Assembly (NCBI RefSeq): GCF_005886345.1
Contig: NZ_PNEC01000021.1
Coordinates: 186,001 to 250,000 of the forward strand
Source of the DNA: Pseudoalteromonas phenolica
GTDB taxonomy: Bacteria > Pseudomonadota > Gammaproteobacteria > Enterobacterales > Alteromonadaceae
Direction of reading: 5' to 3'
Length of the DNA: 64,000 nucleotides
Shown: positions 43,783 through 53,723 of the stretch, in pieces
How positions within the stretch are numbered: position 1 is the first letter of the stretch
How the letters are laid out: the number at the start of each line of letters is the position of its first letter
The notes under the pieces: generated by a model
What the model was told of the DNA's origin: nothing
The model's input: the letters and a program-made list of their open reading frames with translations, nothing else
Databases searched by the model: none
Translations under genes and position numbers: made by a program

Positions 43783-44799
43783 TTAGAGATAGTTATTTAT
43801 TAACTCTTCAGCAATTTGCACACTGTTAGTCGCTGCACCCTTGCGAGTGTTATCAGAAACCACCCATAGGTTTAAACCATGTGGGTGAGATATATCAGCG
43901 CGTAAACGGCCAACATAAACAGTATCATTACCGCTAGCGTCAGACACAGGCGTAGGGTAATCGTTTTCGTCTTCAATGAGTTCAACACCAGGGGCATCGT
44001 TAAGCAGCTGCTTAACCTGCTCTAAATCATATGGCATGCGCGTTTCTAAATGAATGGCTTCAGCATGACCAAAGAACACAGGCACACGCACTGCTGTTGG
44101 GTTCACCATTAACGAACTGTCACCTAAAATCTTTTGCGTCTCCCACACCATTTTCATTTCTTCTTTGGTATAGCCATTTTCTTGGAAAGCATCGATTTGC
44201 GGGATCACGTTAAACGCAATTTGCTTAGGGAAAATATCATTTTCCATCGGGCGCGCATTCATTAAGTTAGCTGTTTGCTTTGCCAGCTCATCAACCGCTT
44301 CTTTACCAGCACCAGAAACCGCTTGGTATGTAGATACATTAATACGGTCTATTCCATAAGCATCGTAGATAGGCTTAAGCGCCACCAGCATTTGAATCGT
44401 AGAACAGTTTGGGTTAGCAATAATGTTGCGATTTCTAAAGTCTGCTAAGTTATGTGCATTTACCTCAGGCACAATCAGAGGAACGTCATAGTCGTATCTG
44501 AAATGTGAGGTATTGTCGATTACAACACAACCCGCTTCTGCGGCAATCGGTGCATATTTTTCTGACACACTGCCACCAGCAGAAAATAAACCAATATGTG
44601 CGTTCGAAAAGTCAAACTCTTCTACATCTAAAACCGTCACTTTTTCGCCATTAAAGTCAATTTCCTCACCTGCACTTCTACTGCTTGCAAGTGGGAAAAG
44701 CTGATCAACTGGAAACTTACGTTCTGCCAATGTTTCGATGATTTGACGACCAACAAGGCCTGTTGCGCCAAGCACGGCGACATTAAATTTCTGAGACAT
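43783..44799 (-). CDS. asd: Aspartate-semialdehyde dehydrogenase
   Basis: Makes L-aspartate semialdehyde for lysine/diaminopimelate, threonine and methionine. A 338-residue protein of the type related to E. coli usg. The NADP loop is VAVLGATGLVGRQIIETL; the active Cys is in ANPNCSTIQMLVAL, and the catalytic His is in FFGHAEAIHLETRMPYDL. Since the Cys is present, it is a working ASADH and not the inactive Usg. Twelve bases after pdxB, a conserved neighbour pair. Confidence 0.93.
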   Translation of the reverse strand: MSQKFNVAVLGATGLVGRQIIETLAERKFPVDQLFPLASSRSAGEEIDFNGEKVTVLDVEEFDFSNAHIGLFSAGGSVSEKYAPIAAEAGCVVIDNTSHFRYDYDVPLIVPEVNAHNLADFRNRNIIANPNCSTIQMLVALKPIYDAYGIDRINVSTYQAVSGAGKEAVDELAKQTANLMNARPMENDIFPKQIAFNVIPQIDAFQENGYTKEEMKMVWETQKILGDSSLMVNPTAVRVPVFFGHAEAIHLETRMPYDLEQVKQLLNDAPGVELIEDENDYPTPVSDASGNDTVYVGRLRADISHPHGLNLWVVSDNTRKGAATNSVQIAEELINNYL

Positions 44800-44810
44800 T
44801 TGACCTCATC

Positions 44811-45935
44811 CTATTCTGAAACTTTAAAGCCAAGTGTTGCGAGTTGTTCCGCAAACTGACTACCATTATTTTTTACTGTTACTGTGCTGAATTCTCGTCT
44901 TACTGGATAAGACTTGCGAAGGTGATCAAAACCCTTCTCTGACAGTGACTTTCTTAAAATGCCATCATCTCGTCTAAGATCGTAAACCAGATGAACAAGT
45001 CGACCTAAGTCGCCTTGGATTAAATTATCTTGTAATGTGACTTCTGTGATCACTGGTTTTGGTAAAAAGTCACTTAACTGTTTCTCTGCTGGGATGCCTA
45101 ATAACTCGCACACTTTTTGATAAAGTATTTGCGTACCACGAGCCTTGCCCTCAAGAGTATGCCCTGCGATATGCACACTGCTATAACGCACAAAAGGCAA
45201 TAACTCAGTTAAGATGTTTGGTTCATTTTCCCATACATCTAACACCAGCTCTAACTGCTTTCCATCTTGCAAAGCTTCGAGTAATGCTTGGTTATCGATG
45301 ACTTCGCCTCGGCACGCATTGATCACCAGCATATTATCTTTTAACTTCGCAATACGCGCTGAATCAATTAAATGCAGGGTCTTATGTTTACCTGTTTTAA
45401 CTAATGGCACGTGAAATGACACTATGTCAGATTGCGCTAATAGGCCGTCTAACTCAATATGCTCTTCAAGTTCACCATTTTCAAACTTGATTGGATCACA
45501 TAACAATAAATTGATGCCACTGCCTTGCAGTTTTTCACGTAAACACTGACCAATGTTGCCTACTCCGACAATACCTAGAGTCTTACCTTGCAAGCTTGTT
45601 GATGTTTCTTGTGCATAGGCATAAAGCGCGCTGATCACATATTCTGCAACAGCAATGGCATTACAGCCAGGTGCGCTGCTAAACGCTATGTCTTTGTCAT
45701 CAAGTAATTCAGTATCAATATGATCGATACCTATGGTTGCAGTACCCACAAATTTTAGTTTTTTAGCATACTGTAATAGCTCAGCGTTTACTTTCGTTAC
45801 TGAGCGAGTCAGCAAAATATCAACGTCTTCGATTTGTTCAGGCTTGGCATTGCGCCCATCAAATCGCGTTACACTGCCTAAATCAGCAAAATACTCCTCA
45901 ACTAAAGGCATATTTTGATCTGCCAAAATTTTCAT
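44811..45935 (-). CDS. pdxB: Erythronate-4-phosphate dehydrogenase
   Basis: Second step of pyridoxal phosphate synthesis from erythrose 4-phosphate. A 374-residue D-2-hydroxyacid dehydrogenase (E. coli 378). NAD loop LGIVGVGNIGQCLREKL near 127-143, catalytic Arg in INACRGEVIDNQALLEAL, and His in VHIAGHTLEGKARGTQ. It has the extra C-terminal PdxB dimerisation domain (about 290-374). First gene of the pdxB-asd operon. Confidence 0.94.
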   Translation of the reverse strand: MKILADQNMPLVEEYFADLGSVTRFDGRNAKPEQIEDVDILLTRSVTKVNAELLQYAKKLKFVGTATIGIDHIDTELLDDKDIAFSSAPGCNAIAVAEYVISALYAYAQETSTSLQGKTLGIVGVGNIGQCLREKLQGSGINLLLCDPIKFENGELEEHIELDGLLAQSDIVSFHVPLVKTGKHKTLHLIDSARIAKLKDNMLVINACRGEVIDNQALLEALQDGKQLELVLDVWENEPNILTELLPFVRYSSVHIAGHTLEGKARGTQILYQKVCELLGIPAEKQLSDFLPKPVITEVTLQDNLIQGDLGRLVHLVYDLRRDDGILRKSLSEKGFDHLRKSYPVRREFSTVTVKNNGSQFAEQLATLGFKVSE

Positions 45936-46117
45936 CTATTTTTTCCGTGGTAACTGCAAAAGCGCATTGTAACCGCGGTATCAATAAATTGCGACTCAGT
46001 GACTTTGATTAGGCAGCTTTATTGGCCAGATAACTGGACAAAACCGCTAAATCGTGCAAATTTCAACCACGCCAGACGACTTGCAATCATAAGCGGTTAG
46101 AGCTAGTCTAAGATTTA

Positions 46118-46130
46118 GTGGTCAGACCAC
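46118..46130. promoter_or_regulatory. FadR-type operator before fadE
   Basis: GTGGTCAGACCAC, a 13-bp palindrome containing the FadR core TGGTC-A-GACCA, 18 bases upstream of the fadE start codon. In gammaproteobacteria FadR represses fad genes until long-chain acyl-CoA binds. The match to the known core is exact, while the outer bases differ from the E. coli consensus. Confidence 0.65.
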
Positions 46131-46148
46131 CATAACAAGGAAAACAAT

Positions 46149-48599
46149 ATGACTCTGATTTTTGTATTAATTTTAATCGCGCTACTCAGTGTCGCTAGCT
46201 ATCATAGAGCTAGCTGGCATAGCTGCGTAGCGGTAGCTGGGGCAACCTTGCTAGTCGGTACTATTGCGGGTGCATTTGGTGCCATATCTTGGCTTATTTT
46301 CTTAGCCATCGTATTGCCTTTATCACTAAGCAATATTCGTCAACAGTATATCAGTGGCCCGCTTTTCAAAGCATTTAAAAAGGTCACTCCAACTATGTCA
46401 GAAACCGAGAAGTCTGCAATCGATGCGGGTACTACTTGGTGGGAAGCAGATTTATTCTGCGGTAACCCTGACTGGCGTAAACTTCACCAGTACCCTAAGC
46501 CACGCTTAACGCCTGAAGAACAAGCATTCTTAGACGGTCCGGTTGAAGAAGTATGTGCCATGCTTGACGATTGGAAAGCAACGCATGAATTAACTGATTT
46601 ACCAGAAGATGTTTGGCAATATTTAAAAGACAAAAAATTCTTCGCGATGATTATCAAGAAGCAATATGGCGGTCTTGAGTTTTCAGCTTATGCACAATCT
46701 TGTGTGCTGCAAAAGCTAACCAGTAAATCTACTCTTTTATCTTCAATTGTGGGTGTTCCAAACTCTTTAGGCCCGGGTGAGCTACTGCAACACTATGGAA
46801 CGCAAGAGCAAAAAGATCATTATTTACCCCGCCTTGCAAAAGGTGATGAAATTCCATGTTTCGCATTAACGTCTCCTGAAGCGGGTTCTGATGCGTCATC
46901 AATCCCTGATTTTGGTGTGGTTTGTAAAGGCGAATGGAATGGTGAAGAAACCTTAGGCATTCGTTTAACTTGGAATAAGCGTTACATTACGCTAGCCCCA
47001 GTTGCGACTGTTTTAGGTTTAGCATTTAAGCTGCGTGACCCTGATGGTTTACTAGGCGATGATAAAGAACCTGGTATCACATGTGCGCTAATTCCAACTG
47101 CTACGCCAGGTGTTAAAATTGGTCGACGCCATTTCCCACTGAACGTTCCATTCCAAAATGGCCCAACGCAAGGTGAAGATATTTTCGTTCCTATCGACTA
47201 CATCATCGGTGGCGCAAAAATGGCAGGTCAAGGCTGGCGCATGCTGGTTGAGTGTCTATCTGTGGGTCGTGTTATCACACTGCCTTCAAACTCTACAGGT
47301 GGTATCAAGTCATTAGCGCTTGCAAGTGGTGCATACAGCCGTATTCGTCGCCAGTTCAAATTACCGATCGGTAAAATGGAAGGTATCGAAGAAGCATTGG
47401 CTAAATTAGGTGGTTATGCCTACAGCACTGACGCTGCAGTTACCATGTCGACAGGTGCTGTCGATCTAGGTGAAAAGCCATCTGTTGTTTCAGCTATTCT
47501 TAAATACCATTTAACTGAACAGATGCGCGACTCTACCAAGCATGCGATGGATATCCATGGTGGTAAAGGTATCTGTTTAGGTCCTAACAACTATCTAGGC
47601 CGTGGCTACCAAGGCGCACCCATTGCGATTACCGTTGAAGGCGCAAATATCCTTACTCGAAATATGATCATTTATGGTCAAGGTGCTATCCGCTGTCACC
47701 CATTCGTGCTTGCTGAGCTTAATGCGGTATCAATGGAAGACAAACGTGAAGCACTTAACAGCTTTGATAAATCGCTAATGGGCCATATTGGTTTCACGAT
47801 TTCGAACCTTGTACGTACTAAGTGGCTTGCATTAACTGGTGCTCGTTTTACGAAAGTACCTTTCAATGACGAAACATCTGATTACTATCGTAACGCAGCG
47901 CGCTTCAGTGCAGCTTTAGCCTTCATGTCTGATATCTGTATGGCAGTATTTGGCGGCTCACTAAAACGTAAAGAACGTATCTCGGCTCGTTTAGGTGACT
48001 TACTCAGCTATTTATACCTAGTATCTGCAACACTAAAACGCTACAACGATGAAGGCCGTCAAATTGAAGATCTTCCATTTGTCCAGTGGAGTTGTCAGGA
48101 GCACTTGTACCTTTGTCAGCGTGCACTGGCGGATCTAATTAACAACATGCCATTTGCACCGCTGCGTTTTGCGCTTAAATTAATGTTATTCCCATTCGGT
48201 CGCCCTGTTCGCAAGCCGACTGATAAACTGGAGCAAAAAATAGCGCATTTACTGCAAACACCAAATAATGCTCGTAATCGTTTAGCAGCACACATCTACA
48301 CAACTGATGAACCGTTAAACCTTATTGGCAAACAAGAACAAACGCTCAAAGATATCTTAGATATTGAGCCATTGTTCGATAAGATTTGTCGTGCAAAAGG
48401 TCAGAAAATACCATTCATGCAATTAGACAAAGTGGCTGCAGATGCACTCGAAGCAGGTATTATCTCTAAAGATGAAGCTGACAAGCTTGCAGCTGTTGAA
48501 GTTAAACGTCTTGCAGTTATTAACGTAGATGACTTTGACCCAGCTGACTTATTAGCTGGCAAAGCTCGCGTGACTGAGACGAACTCAAGCGCAGCATAA
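46149..48599 (+). CDS. fadE: Acyl-CoA dehydrogenase FadE
   Basis: First oxidation step of fatty acid beta-oxidation, FAD-dependent, 816 residues (E. coli 814), the long gammaproteobacterial form. Two hydrophobic segments at the N-terminus (3-20 and 26-62) probably anchor it to the membrane. The dehydrogenase core follows: [59 protein letters not shown], then the catalytic-region segment [21 protein letters not shown] long C-terminal helical domain completes it. AAGGAAAA lies before the ATG. Probably under FadR control. Confidence 0.95.
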   Translation: MTLIFVLILIALLSVASYHRASWHSCVAVAGATLLVGTIAGAFGAISWLIFLAIVLPLSLSNIRQQYISGPLFKAFKKVTPTMSETEKSAIDAGTTWWEADLFCGNPDWRKLHQYPKPRLTPEEQAFLDGPVEEVCAMLDDWKATHELTDLPEDVWQYLKDKKFFAMIIKKQYGGLEFSAYAQSCVLQKLTSKSTLLSSIVGVPNSLGPGELLQHYGTQEQKDHYLPRLAKGDEIPCFALTSPEAGSDASSIPDFGVVCKGEWNGEETLGIRLTWNKRYITLAPVATVLGLAFKLRDPDGLLGDDKEPGITCALIPTATPGVKIGRRHFPLNVPFQNGPTQGEDIFVPIDYIIGGAKMAGQGWRMLVECLSVGRVITLPSNSTGGIKSLALASGAYSRIRRQFKLPIGKMEGIEEALAKLGGYAYSTDAAVTMSTGAVDLGEKPSVVSAILKYHLTEQMRDSTKHAMDIHGGKGICLGPNNYLGRGYQGAPIAITVEGANILTRNMIIYGQGAIRCHPFVLAELNAVSMEDKREALNSFDKSLMGHIGFTISNLVRTKWLALTGARFTKVPFNDETSDYYRNAARFSAALAFMSDICMAVFGGSLKRKERISARLGDLLSYLYLVSATLKRYNDEGRQIEDLPFVQWSCQEHLYLCQRALADLINNMPFAPLRFALKLMLFPFGRPVRKPTDKLEQKIAHLLQTPNNARNRLAAHIYTTDEPLNLIGKQEQTLKDILDIEPLFDKICRAKGQKIPFMQLDKVAADALEAGIISKDEADKLAAVEVKRLAVINVDDFDPADLLAGKARVTETNSSAA

Positions 48600-48614
48600 G
48601 TTTGCTACTAATAT

Positions 48615-48645
48615 AAAAAACGCCAGCAAATGCTGGCGTTTTTTA
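48615..48645 (+). terminator. Terminator after fadE
   Basis: AAAAAACGCCAGCA, loop AA, TGCTGGCGTTTTTT, 16 bases after the stop. Confidence 0.92.
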
Positions 48646-48683
48646 TATTTAATTCTTCGTTTACTTGTAGGTCTGGTTTCAGA

Positions 48684-49073
48684 TTAGTGACACTTTCCAG
48701 TTTGGCACGCATTAAAGTTTTTATAATGACTGAAAGCGATAATTAAACTGCCAAAAATAGTCAGTAACTTCTCGCCTTCTGCAGGCATTAAATCATGTGC
48801 AAAAAAAGCAGCAAATAAAAGGACAGTTATACCTAAAGAGCCATATCCAAATAGCTGCCACTGCTTGTGCTTTTTACACCCTAAAGTAAGGCCTCCTAAG
48901 CTAGTCAGTAAAACCCCCAAAAGTAACCAACGATGGAACGACTCGTCACTGAAAAACATCGCGCTCACTGCTGGTAAAAGTGCCGTAATTAGAGGAAGTA
49001 GCAAGCAATGCACCACACAGAGTGCAGAAAAACTGATCGCAAACTTGTCTAATTTACTGGTTAAATCTCTCAT
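48684..49073 (-). CDS. MerC-domain membrane protein
   Basis: A 129-residue protein with four hydrophobic segments (about 12-40, 47-64, 71-91 and 99-113). The MerC signature lies in the first helix: FSALCVVHCLLLPLI, with the Cys-x3-Cys pair. A second Cys/His area (GCKKHKQW) and the C-terminal CQTGKCH could bind metal. Classical MerC transports mercury(II), but outside mer operons such proteins are often near zinc-uptake genes, as here beside a zinc-type TonB receptor. A metal role, probably zinc, is an inference. Confidence 0.8.
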   Translation of the reverse strand: MRDLTSKLDKFAISFSALCVVHCLLLPLITALLPAVSAMFFSDESFHRWLLLGVLLTSLGGLTLGCKKHKQWQLFGYGSLGITVLLFAAFFAHDLMPAEGEKLLTIFGSLIIAFSHYKNFNACQTGKCH

Positions 49074-49152
49074 TGTGTATTGCCTTGTCCTATTTTCTAA
49101 AAACGATACCTAGCGGTTGAGTTTACACTAGGTACCGCAATCGATAGTTTAC

Positions 49153-51660
49153 TTAAAAGACGCCTCTAACACCCAGAGCGAAACTTCTGCCAGGTCGTGG
49201 CGCTAACTCTTTCAAGAACGAGCTATGTACTCGCGCTTCTGTGTCTGTCAGGTTGTGACCTTTTGCATAGAAAGTAACTTCATGCTCACCAACTGGCAAA
49301 TGGTAGGCAATAGACGCATCAACCATAGTGTATCCATCTGTGGCTGTCTCAAGGTAGGCGATCTTATCTTGCTTTTGATAGCGAATAACGTCTAGGTTTG
49401 CACTGAATTGACCTGTCTGATAGTTAAATTTAGTGCCAAAACGCAGTGGTGGGATCATAGGTAAATCACCACCTTTATCTAAACTCGCATTCACATAATC
49501 AGTGAAGAACTCAGTTTTTAGCTCGCTCGTTACTTGCCAAGCAAATTGTGCTTCGAAACCATATAAGGTGACATCATCTGTTTTGAATACATATACAGGT
49601 AATTCATCAGAATGTTCATCATGACCTTCATGATCGCCATGGTCGTGTTCACCATGTTCACCATGTTCACCATGTTCACCATGTTCACCATGTTCACCAT
49701 GTTCACCATGTTCACCATGTTCACCATGTTCACCATGTTCACCATGTTCACCATGTTCACCGTGATCATGATGTTCATGACCGCTTGGCGCAAAAAATTC
49801 TGTCGGTGTCTGATAATAGTAATTATCAACTTTGTTAAAGAACACATTGACTACAACACCAAAATCTCCCTCAAGCTTTCTAAAAGTTAGATCGATGTTG
49901 TTCGCCGTTTCTAGCTCAACACTCTGTTTTGTATCAAAATCAAAGTGCACATTTTCTGTTTCGTGCAAATCAAACATTGCACCAACTTCAAAAGTACGAG
50001 TGCCGATGTGAGGCCCAAATGAGAATAGTTCAGCAGCTGAAGGTGCACGTTGAGAGCGAGAAACCGATACACCTAAGTTATACCCCGGCGTAAAGTCCCA
50101 CACTAAGCCTGCAGACAGGCTAACAGGATTAAACTCTTGATCGACTGCGAAAACGCGACCCTCGGCGCCATGGTCGTCATGGTCGTCATGGTCGCCATGG
50201 TCATGGTCATGGTCATGGTCATGGTCATCATGCATATGTAGCTCGACTTCAGGCAACACTACTTTTGGTGCATCAATAGTTACACGCTCAACTCGTGCTC
50301 CTAGCTGTAATAAAACATCGTCAAAATGACGCTCTTCCATCCAAGCAAATGCCAGAGTTTCAGTTTCTGAAGGCGGCGTAAATGCTTCAGCACCCTGCGC
50401 TGAAAAATCACTGCGCTTATAATGAAGACTAAAGCCACCTCGCCAGCCATTCATATCACGATGAAGTGCATCAAACTTTGCTTCAACTGTTTCATTAGCG
50501 AAAATAGTACCCACTACTCCATGCTCTATTTCAGCATGTTCATAATCTGTGTAAGCAACACGTGTGTGTAAGCTATCAATGAGGCTATCTGTAAATTGCA
50601 GCTCACTTAATAACTGGAACCGGTCTTGATCAAGTTCAGCAAACACAGGCACTTCTTCATCACCATGGCTATGTCCAGGAATGCCATATTCACGTTCTAG
50701 CTTACCAACAGATACACCCACATAACCATTATCTAGGATATAACTTGCACCTGCTGTAGCACCTTTTGATTCTTCGCCACTATTGGCAATTTTATCGCTG
50801 CCTTGCTCATCTGTTACTGGTACTTTGTAGTCATCTGACTCTCTATAAAAACCATCAAAATGCACAGCGATATTATCGCTACCAGCATTAATATTTACCG
50901 ATGCTAGTTTCTGATTATCTACTGAGTCATGCTCTATAAGCCACTCGCCAGATTGCTCGATATCTCTTGGCACACGCTTATCAACAACATTGACAACACC
51001 ACCTATTGCGCCACTACCGTAAAACAAGGTTGCAGGGCCTCGAAGCACTTCAATTTGCTCAGCTGTTGATGCTTCTGATGACACTGAGTGATCAGGGCCA
51101 ACACGAGATGCATCACTGACATCTAAGCCATTTTGGGTAATTAAAACACGAGGGCCACTTAAGCCGCGGATAATTGGAGTACTTGCCACGCCAGCATGAA
51201 AGTTAGTATGTACACCCACCTCTTTGGCTAAACTGTCACCTAAAGTTGCTGACTGTTGATTACGCAGCGCATCGCCTGATAAAACACTCACAGGTGTTGC
51301 TGATTCCATATTTGACGCATGAAATGGGCTTGCAACTACATCAATAACTTCAATGGCTGAAGGCGTTAAAGATACTTTTATATCTTGAAGGCCTGACTCA
51401 GTTAAGTCGTAGCTCGAGTTAAAATGTGCAAAGCCAGAAGCTGCTGCATGTAATTCTACTTTTCCAGGTTTTATGTCAGCTAAAACAAATTCACCTTTTG
51501 AGTTAGTTTCAACAGTTTGCAAACTGCCCATAATAGAAACTTTAGCTTTAGCAACTGGTTGATTATTCTTATCTAAAACAGTGCCTGAAACTTGGTTTGC
51601 AATTGCAGTATAAGGAAGTGCCGCTGAAAGTAGCAACATTACGGGTGATAACTTAAACAT
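49153..51660 (-). CDS. TonB-dependent receptor with His-rich loops, probably zinc uptake (ZnuD-like)
   Basis: Outer-membrane receptor with signal peptide ([21 protein letters not shown], 1-21), a carboxypeptidase-like domain (about 25-105), a plug domain (about 115-230, with [28 protein letters not shown] and [20 protein letters not shown]), and a 22-strand barrel ending in GVRGVF. Two long external loops are extremely His/Asp/Gly-rich: residues about 480-505 and 632-690, the second made by an E-H-G tandem repeat. His-rich loops and the neighbouring MerC protein suggest zinc or another transition metal. Start chosen at ATG 51660 because GAGG lies 5 bases upstream; an upstream ATG at 51705 would put 15 odd residues before the signal peptide. 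Confidence 0.85.
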   Translation of the reverse strand: MFKLSPVMLLLSAALPYTAIANQVSGTVLDKNNQPVAKAKVSIMGSLQTVETNSKGEFVLADIKPGKVELHAAASGFAHFNSSYDLTESGLQDIKVSLTPSAIEVIDVVASPFHASNMESATPVSVLSGDALRNQQSATLGDSLAKEVGVHTNFHAGVASTPIIRGLSGPRVLITQNGLDVSDASRVGPDHSVSSEASTAEQIEVLRGPATLFYGSGAIGGVVNVVDKRVPRDIEQSGEWLIEHDSVDNQKLASVNINAGSDNIAVHFDGFYRESDDYKVPVTDEQGSDKIANSGEESKGATAGASYILDNGYVGVSVGKLEREYGIPGHSHGDEEVPVFAELDQDRFQLLSELQFTDSLIDSLHTRVAYTDYEHAEIEHGVVGTIFANETVEAKFDALHRDMNGWRGGFSLHYKRSDFSAQGAEAFTPPSETETLAFAWMEERHFDDVLLQLGARVERVTIDAPKVVLPEVELHMHDDHDHDHDHDHGDHDDHDDHGAEGRVFAVDQEFNPVSLSAGLVWDFTPGYNLGVSVSRSQRAPSAAELFSFGPHIGTRTFEVGAMFDLHETENVHFDFDTKQSVELETANNIDLTFRKLEGDFGVVVNVFFNKVDNYYYQTPTEFFAPSGHEHHDHGEHGEHGEHGEHGEHGEHGEHGEHGEHGEHGEHGEHGEHDHGDHEGHDEHSDELPVYVFKTDDVTLYGFEAQFAWQVTSELKTEFFTDYVNASLDKGGDLPMIPPLRFGTKFNYQTGQFSANLDVIRYQKQDKIAYLETATDGYTMVDASIAYHLPVGEHEVTFYAKGHNLTDTEARVHSSFLKELAPRPGRSFALGVRGVF
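49647..49763 (-). repeat. Nine-base tandem repeat in the receptor gene (13 units)
   Basis: Thirteen units of gttcaccat on the plus strand, twelve exact and the last with one change (gttcaccgt), encoding Glu-His-Gly repeated. The array is in frame, so slippage changes loop length without loss of the receptor. Confidence 0.9.
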
Positions 51661-51690
51661 CAGTGCCTCAAGAAGAATAGGTTTGAAATT

Positions 51691-51705
51691 GATACAATAT
51701 AACAT
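51691..51705. promoter_or_regulatory. Possible Zur operator before the His-rich receptor
   Basis: GATACAATATAACAT resembles the gammaproteobacterial Zur box: its right half matches TATAAC exactly and its left half GATACA matches GTTATA at 4 of 6. It lies 31-45 bases upstream of the receptor start. No other copy was noted near merC. Confidence 0.45.
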
Positions 51706-51772
51706 ACCTAAAATACACTATTTATTGAGCTGCTAAAACCCGTTTTAAGAATTATTATTATTTAAAAACAAT

Positions 51773-51793
51773 AAAGGCCCTTTCGGGCCTTAA
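51773..51793. terminator. Terminator after the ABC permease gene
   Basis: AAAGGCCC, loop TTTC, GGGCCTT. On the minus strand T-rich sequence follows (TTTATTGTTTTT), so it ends transcripts of the gene at 51815-52888. Confidence 0.8.
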
Positions 51794-51814
51794 AATCAAT
51801 TGCATAAATTCATA

Positions 51815-52888
51815 TTAGAAGATGACCATTAGCATGATGAAACTAATTGCCAATGAAGCCCAGACCACAGCTATAAATTGCGGCCTATTCTTACAAAATA
51901 TCAGCACAAAAGGCGTGATCAATAAGCTCATCCACATACTCAAATGCGATGAGAAAAGGCTAAGCATAGGTAAAGTAAACATGCTCGATAGCGCAATCAA
52001 GTACATATACTGAGTTCGTTTTATTTGCGTGAACTGATTTAAACTCTTCCAAAATAGCTGATGCTCTCGAACATGCTGGTTCGTCTCTATAAATAAACTT
52101 GACCACCATAATTGGTTTATTAACGCACCACCTAATGCATACCAATGCACAAGATCAGAGCGCTCAGTCACTATGATAAAGACCGCCCAAAACACTAGAC
52201 CACTCATAGTAAAGCGCCAAGTGAGTGACCAAATATTATCTTTGAAATAGCTCAGCCAAAACGACCAAGGTGTGATAGTTATGTGATAAGAAAAATTGAA
52301 CCGTTTCGGTAAATAAAGTGAGAGTAATAGCAATGCATTTAACGCTAAAAAGAATGCCAAAGTTGATTCAAAAACGAATAGGCCAGAAAATGCGAGCATA
52401 CTTGCCCAGATGACTGCTGCAGGTCTATACATTAATATAAGCGCAAAGCTAAGCTGAGTAAAGGCAAATGCAATATAATGTGGTGCACGGCTTAGCTTGT
52501 CTGCCCCCATTGATATCATTAAGAACACACTCAAGCCAAACAAAAGGTGGCACATCATTAAAGCTTTAATATCACTCAGTATTTGCGGTAACTTATTTTT
52601 GAGTAATGTAGTATGAAAACTGCGATGTTTTAGGTCTAAAATCGCAGGTTTTAATACCGTAAGTAACAAGGACTGAAAAATTAAGTATGCCAAACCGACT
52701 TGCATGCTGATCACTGCACTGCTGCTTTGTACAATTTTACCTAAGCCAAAAAATAAGCCCGCAATAAGCCCTGGTAAAAAAATATAAAACATCGTCATGA
52801 GCATAAGCACAAACTGCTGAAGCTGTTTAAATAACTCATTTATGGCAAGACTAAATGCCTGATGACGGTAAGAAAAGTAATGCTTCAT
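51815..52888 (-). CDS. Hypothetical ABC-transporter membrane subunit
   Basis: A 357-residue protein with about ten hydrophobic segments and few conserved polar residues; no family recognised from motifs. It lies 5 bases downstream of an ABC ATPase gene on the same strand, so it is most likely its membrane partner. Tyr/Phe/Leu-rich with a His/Arg-rich start (MKHYFSYRHQAFSLAINELF). Export or import substrate unknown. Confidence 0.7.
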   Translation of the reverse strand: MKHYFSYRHQAFSLAINELFKQLQQFVLMLMTMFYIFLPGLIAGLFFGLGKIVQSSSAVISMQVGLAYLIFQSLLLTVLKPAILDLKHRSFHTTLLKNKLPQILSDIKALMMCHLLFGLSVFLMISMGADKLSRAPHYIAFAFTQLSFALILMYRPAAVIWASMLAFSGLFVFESTLAFFLALNALLLLSLYLPKRFNFSYHITITPWSFWLSYFKDNIWSLTWRFTMSGLVFWAVFIIVTERSDLVHWYALGGALINQLWWSSLFIETNQHVREHQLFWKSLNQFTQIKRTQYMYLIALSSMFTLPMLSLFSSHLSMWMSLLITPFVLIFCKNRPQFIAVVWASLAISFIMLMVIF

Positions 52889-52893
52889 AACGC

Positions 52894-53478
52894 TTACTCT
52901 GCAAACAAAGGCTGCTTATCAAAGCCAATTTCAACGAAGGGTTCTGGCTCATGACAACTAATTAATAATTGCCCTTTATACTGCTCAATCCAAGCAAGTA
53001 GCGCTTTTACACTCTCAGCATCAAGCGCTGCGCTCGGCTCATCTAAAATTAAATAATGACAGTGACGCATTATGGCATTAATTAATTGCAGTTTCTTTTG
53101 ATTACCCGATGACAACTCACCCACTTTAGTATCGAGAAACTGCTTGAAGTGTAACATTTCACAAAGCGTATCCGGCCATTCACATTGCCAACTAGATTGT
53201 GTGAGCGTCAATATTTGTTTCGCTGTTAAAAAGTTAGGAAAAGGGATTTTATCTGAGGCAATAGCAACCTGATTCTGTAATTGCGCAACCTTTTCGCCAT
53301 CTAATAGTATGTCTCCACTGTAATGTGGGTCGAGGCCAGCAATAATGGTAAATAATGTTGTTTTCCCCAAGCCATTTTCGGCTTCAACACACAACTTATT
53401 TGCATTAAAAATGTTTGAGTAATTTTGAAAAACGATTTTATTTGCAAAGCTCTTGGTAAGATTTTTTACTTCAATCAC
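52894..53478 (-). CDS. ABC transporter ATP-binding protein
   Basis: A 194-residue single ABC ATPase. Walker A is ENGLGKTTL (canonical GxxGxGKT with Ala-Glu in place of the first Gly-Glu), signature LSSGNQKKLQL instead of LSGGQ, Walker B YLILDEPSAALD, and switch His in ISCHEP. The start is set at GTG 53478 because AAGGAG lies 7 bases upstream; an upstream in-frame ATG at 53502 would place that site inside the gene. With the membrane gene downstream it forms a two-gene ABC transporter. Confidence 0.85.
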   Translation of the reverse strand: MIEVKNLTKSFANKIVFQNYSNIFNANKLCVEAENGLGKTTLFTIIAGLDPHYSGDILLDGEKVAQLQNQVAIASDKIPFPNFLTAKQILTLTQSSWQCEWPDTLCEMLHFKQFLDTKVGELSSGNQKKLQLINAIMRHCHYLILDEPSAALDAESVKALLAWIEQYKGQLLISCHEPEPFVEIGFDKQPLFAE

Positions 53479-53553
53479 ACGGTACTCCTTTTTGAAGAGC
53501 ATGACTGTAGCATATTTCGGGATAAAGGTACGGGAAGAATAAAAGAAGTTTAC

Positions 53554-53628
53554 TGGCAGCCTCTACAGGAATCGAACCTGTAACTACCCCTTAGGAGGGG
53601 GTCGTTATATCCATTTAACTAAGAGGCC
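53554..53628 (-). tRNA. tRNA-Arg (anticodon CCT)
   Basis: A 75-nt cloverleaf on the minus strand ending in CCA. Acceptor GGCCTCT pairs with AGAGGCT (one G-T pair). The anticodon arm ACCCC-CTCCTAA-GGGGT gives the anticodon CCT, reading AGG. The T arm is ACAGG-TTCGATT-CCTGT. It closely resembles E. coli tRNA-Arg(CCT). No integrated element lies beside it in the window. Confidence 0.96.
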
Positions 53629-53723
53629 AAGCCATTGATATTTATCATATATAGCTAATCGCTCAGATTCAAGCCCACGGGGCTTACTAAACTAGAATTT
53701 AAGCGACGAGAATTCAATTTAAA

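Noticed and set aside
43783-44799. Usg (inactive ASADH homologue) in place of asd
   Set aside because: The active-site Cys in ANPNCSTIQ and the catalytic His are present, so the protein should be a functional dehydrogenase.
49647-49763. CRISPR-like regular spacing
   Set aside because: The repeat is a continuous 9-base array with no spacers and lies in a coding frame. No CRISPR array was found in the window.
49530-49890. Repetitive ORFs (Met-Val-Asn and Phe-Thr-Met strings) in both strands over the receptor gene
   Set aside because: Other frames of the nine-base tandem repeat in the TonB receptor; a repeat of three codons is open in all six frames by chance.
51661-51705. Longer start of the TonB receptor gene
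   Set aside because: It would place 15 residues before a perfect signal peptide and would overlap the possible Zur site; GAGG points to 51660.
53554-53628. Integration site of a mobile element at tRNA-Arg
   Set aside because: No integrase and no repeated tRNA 3' end is found in the neighbourhood within the window.
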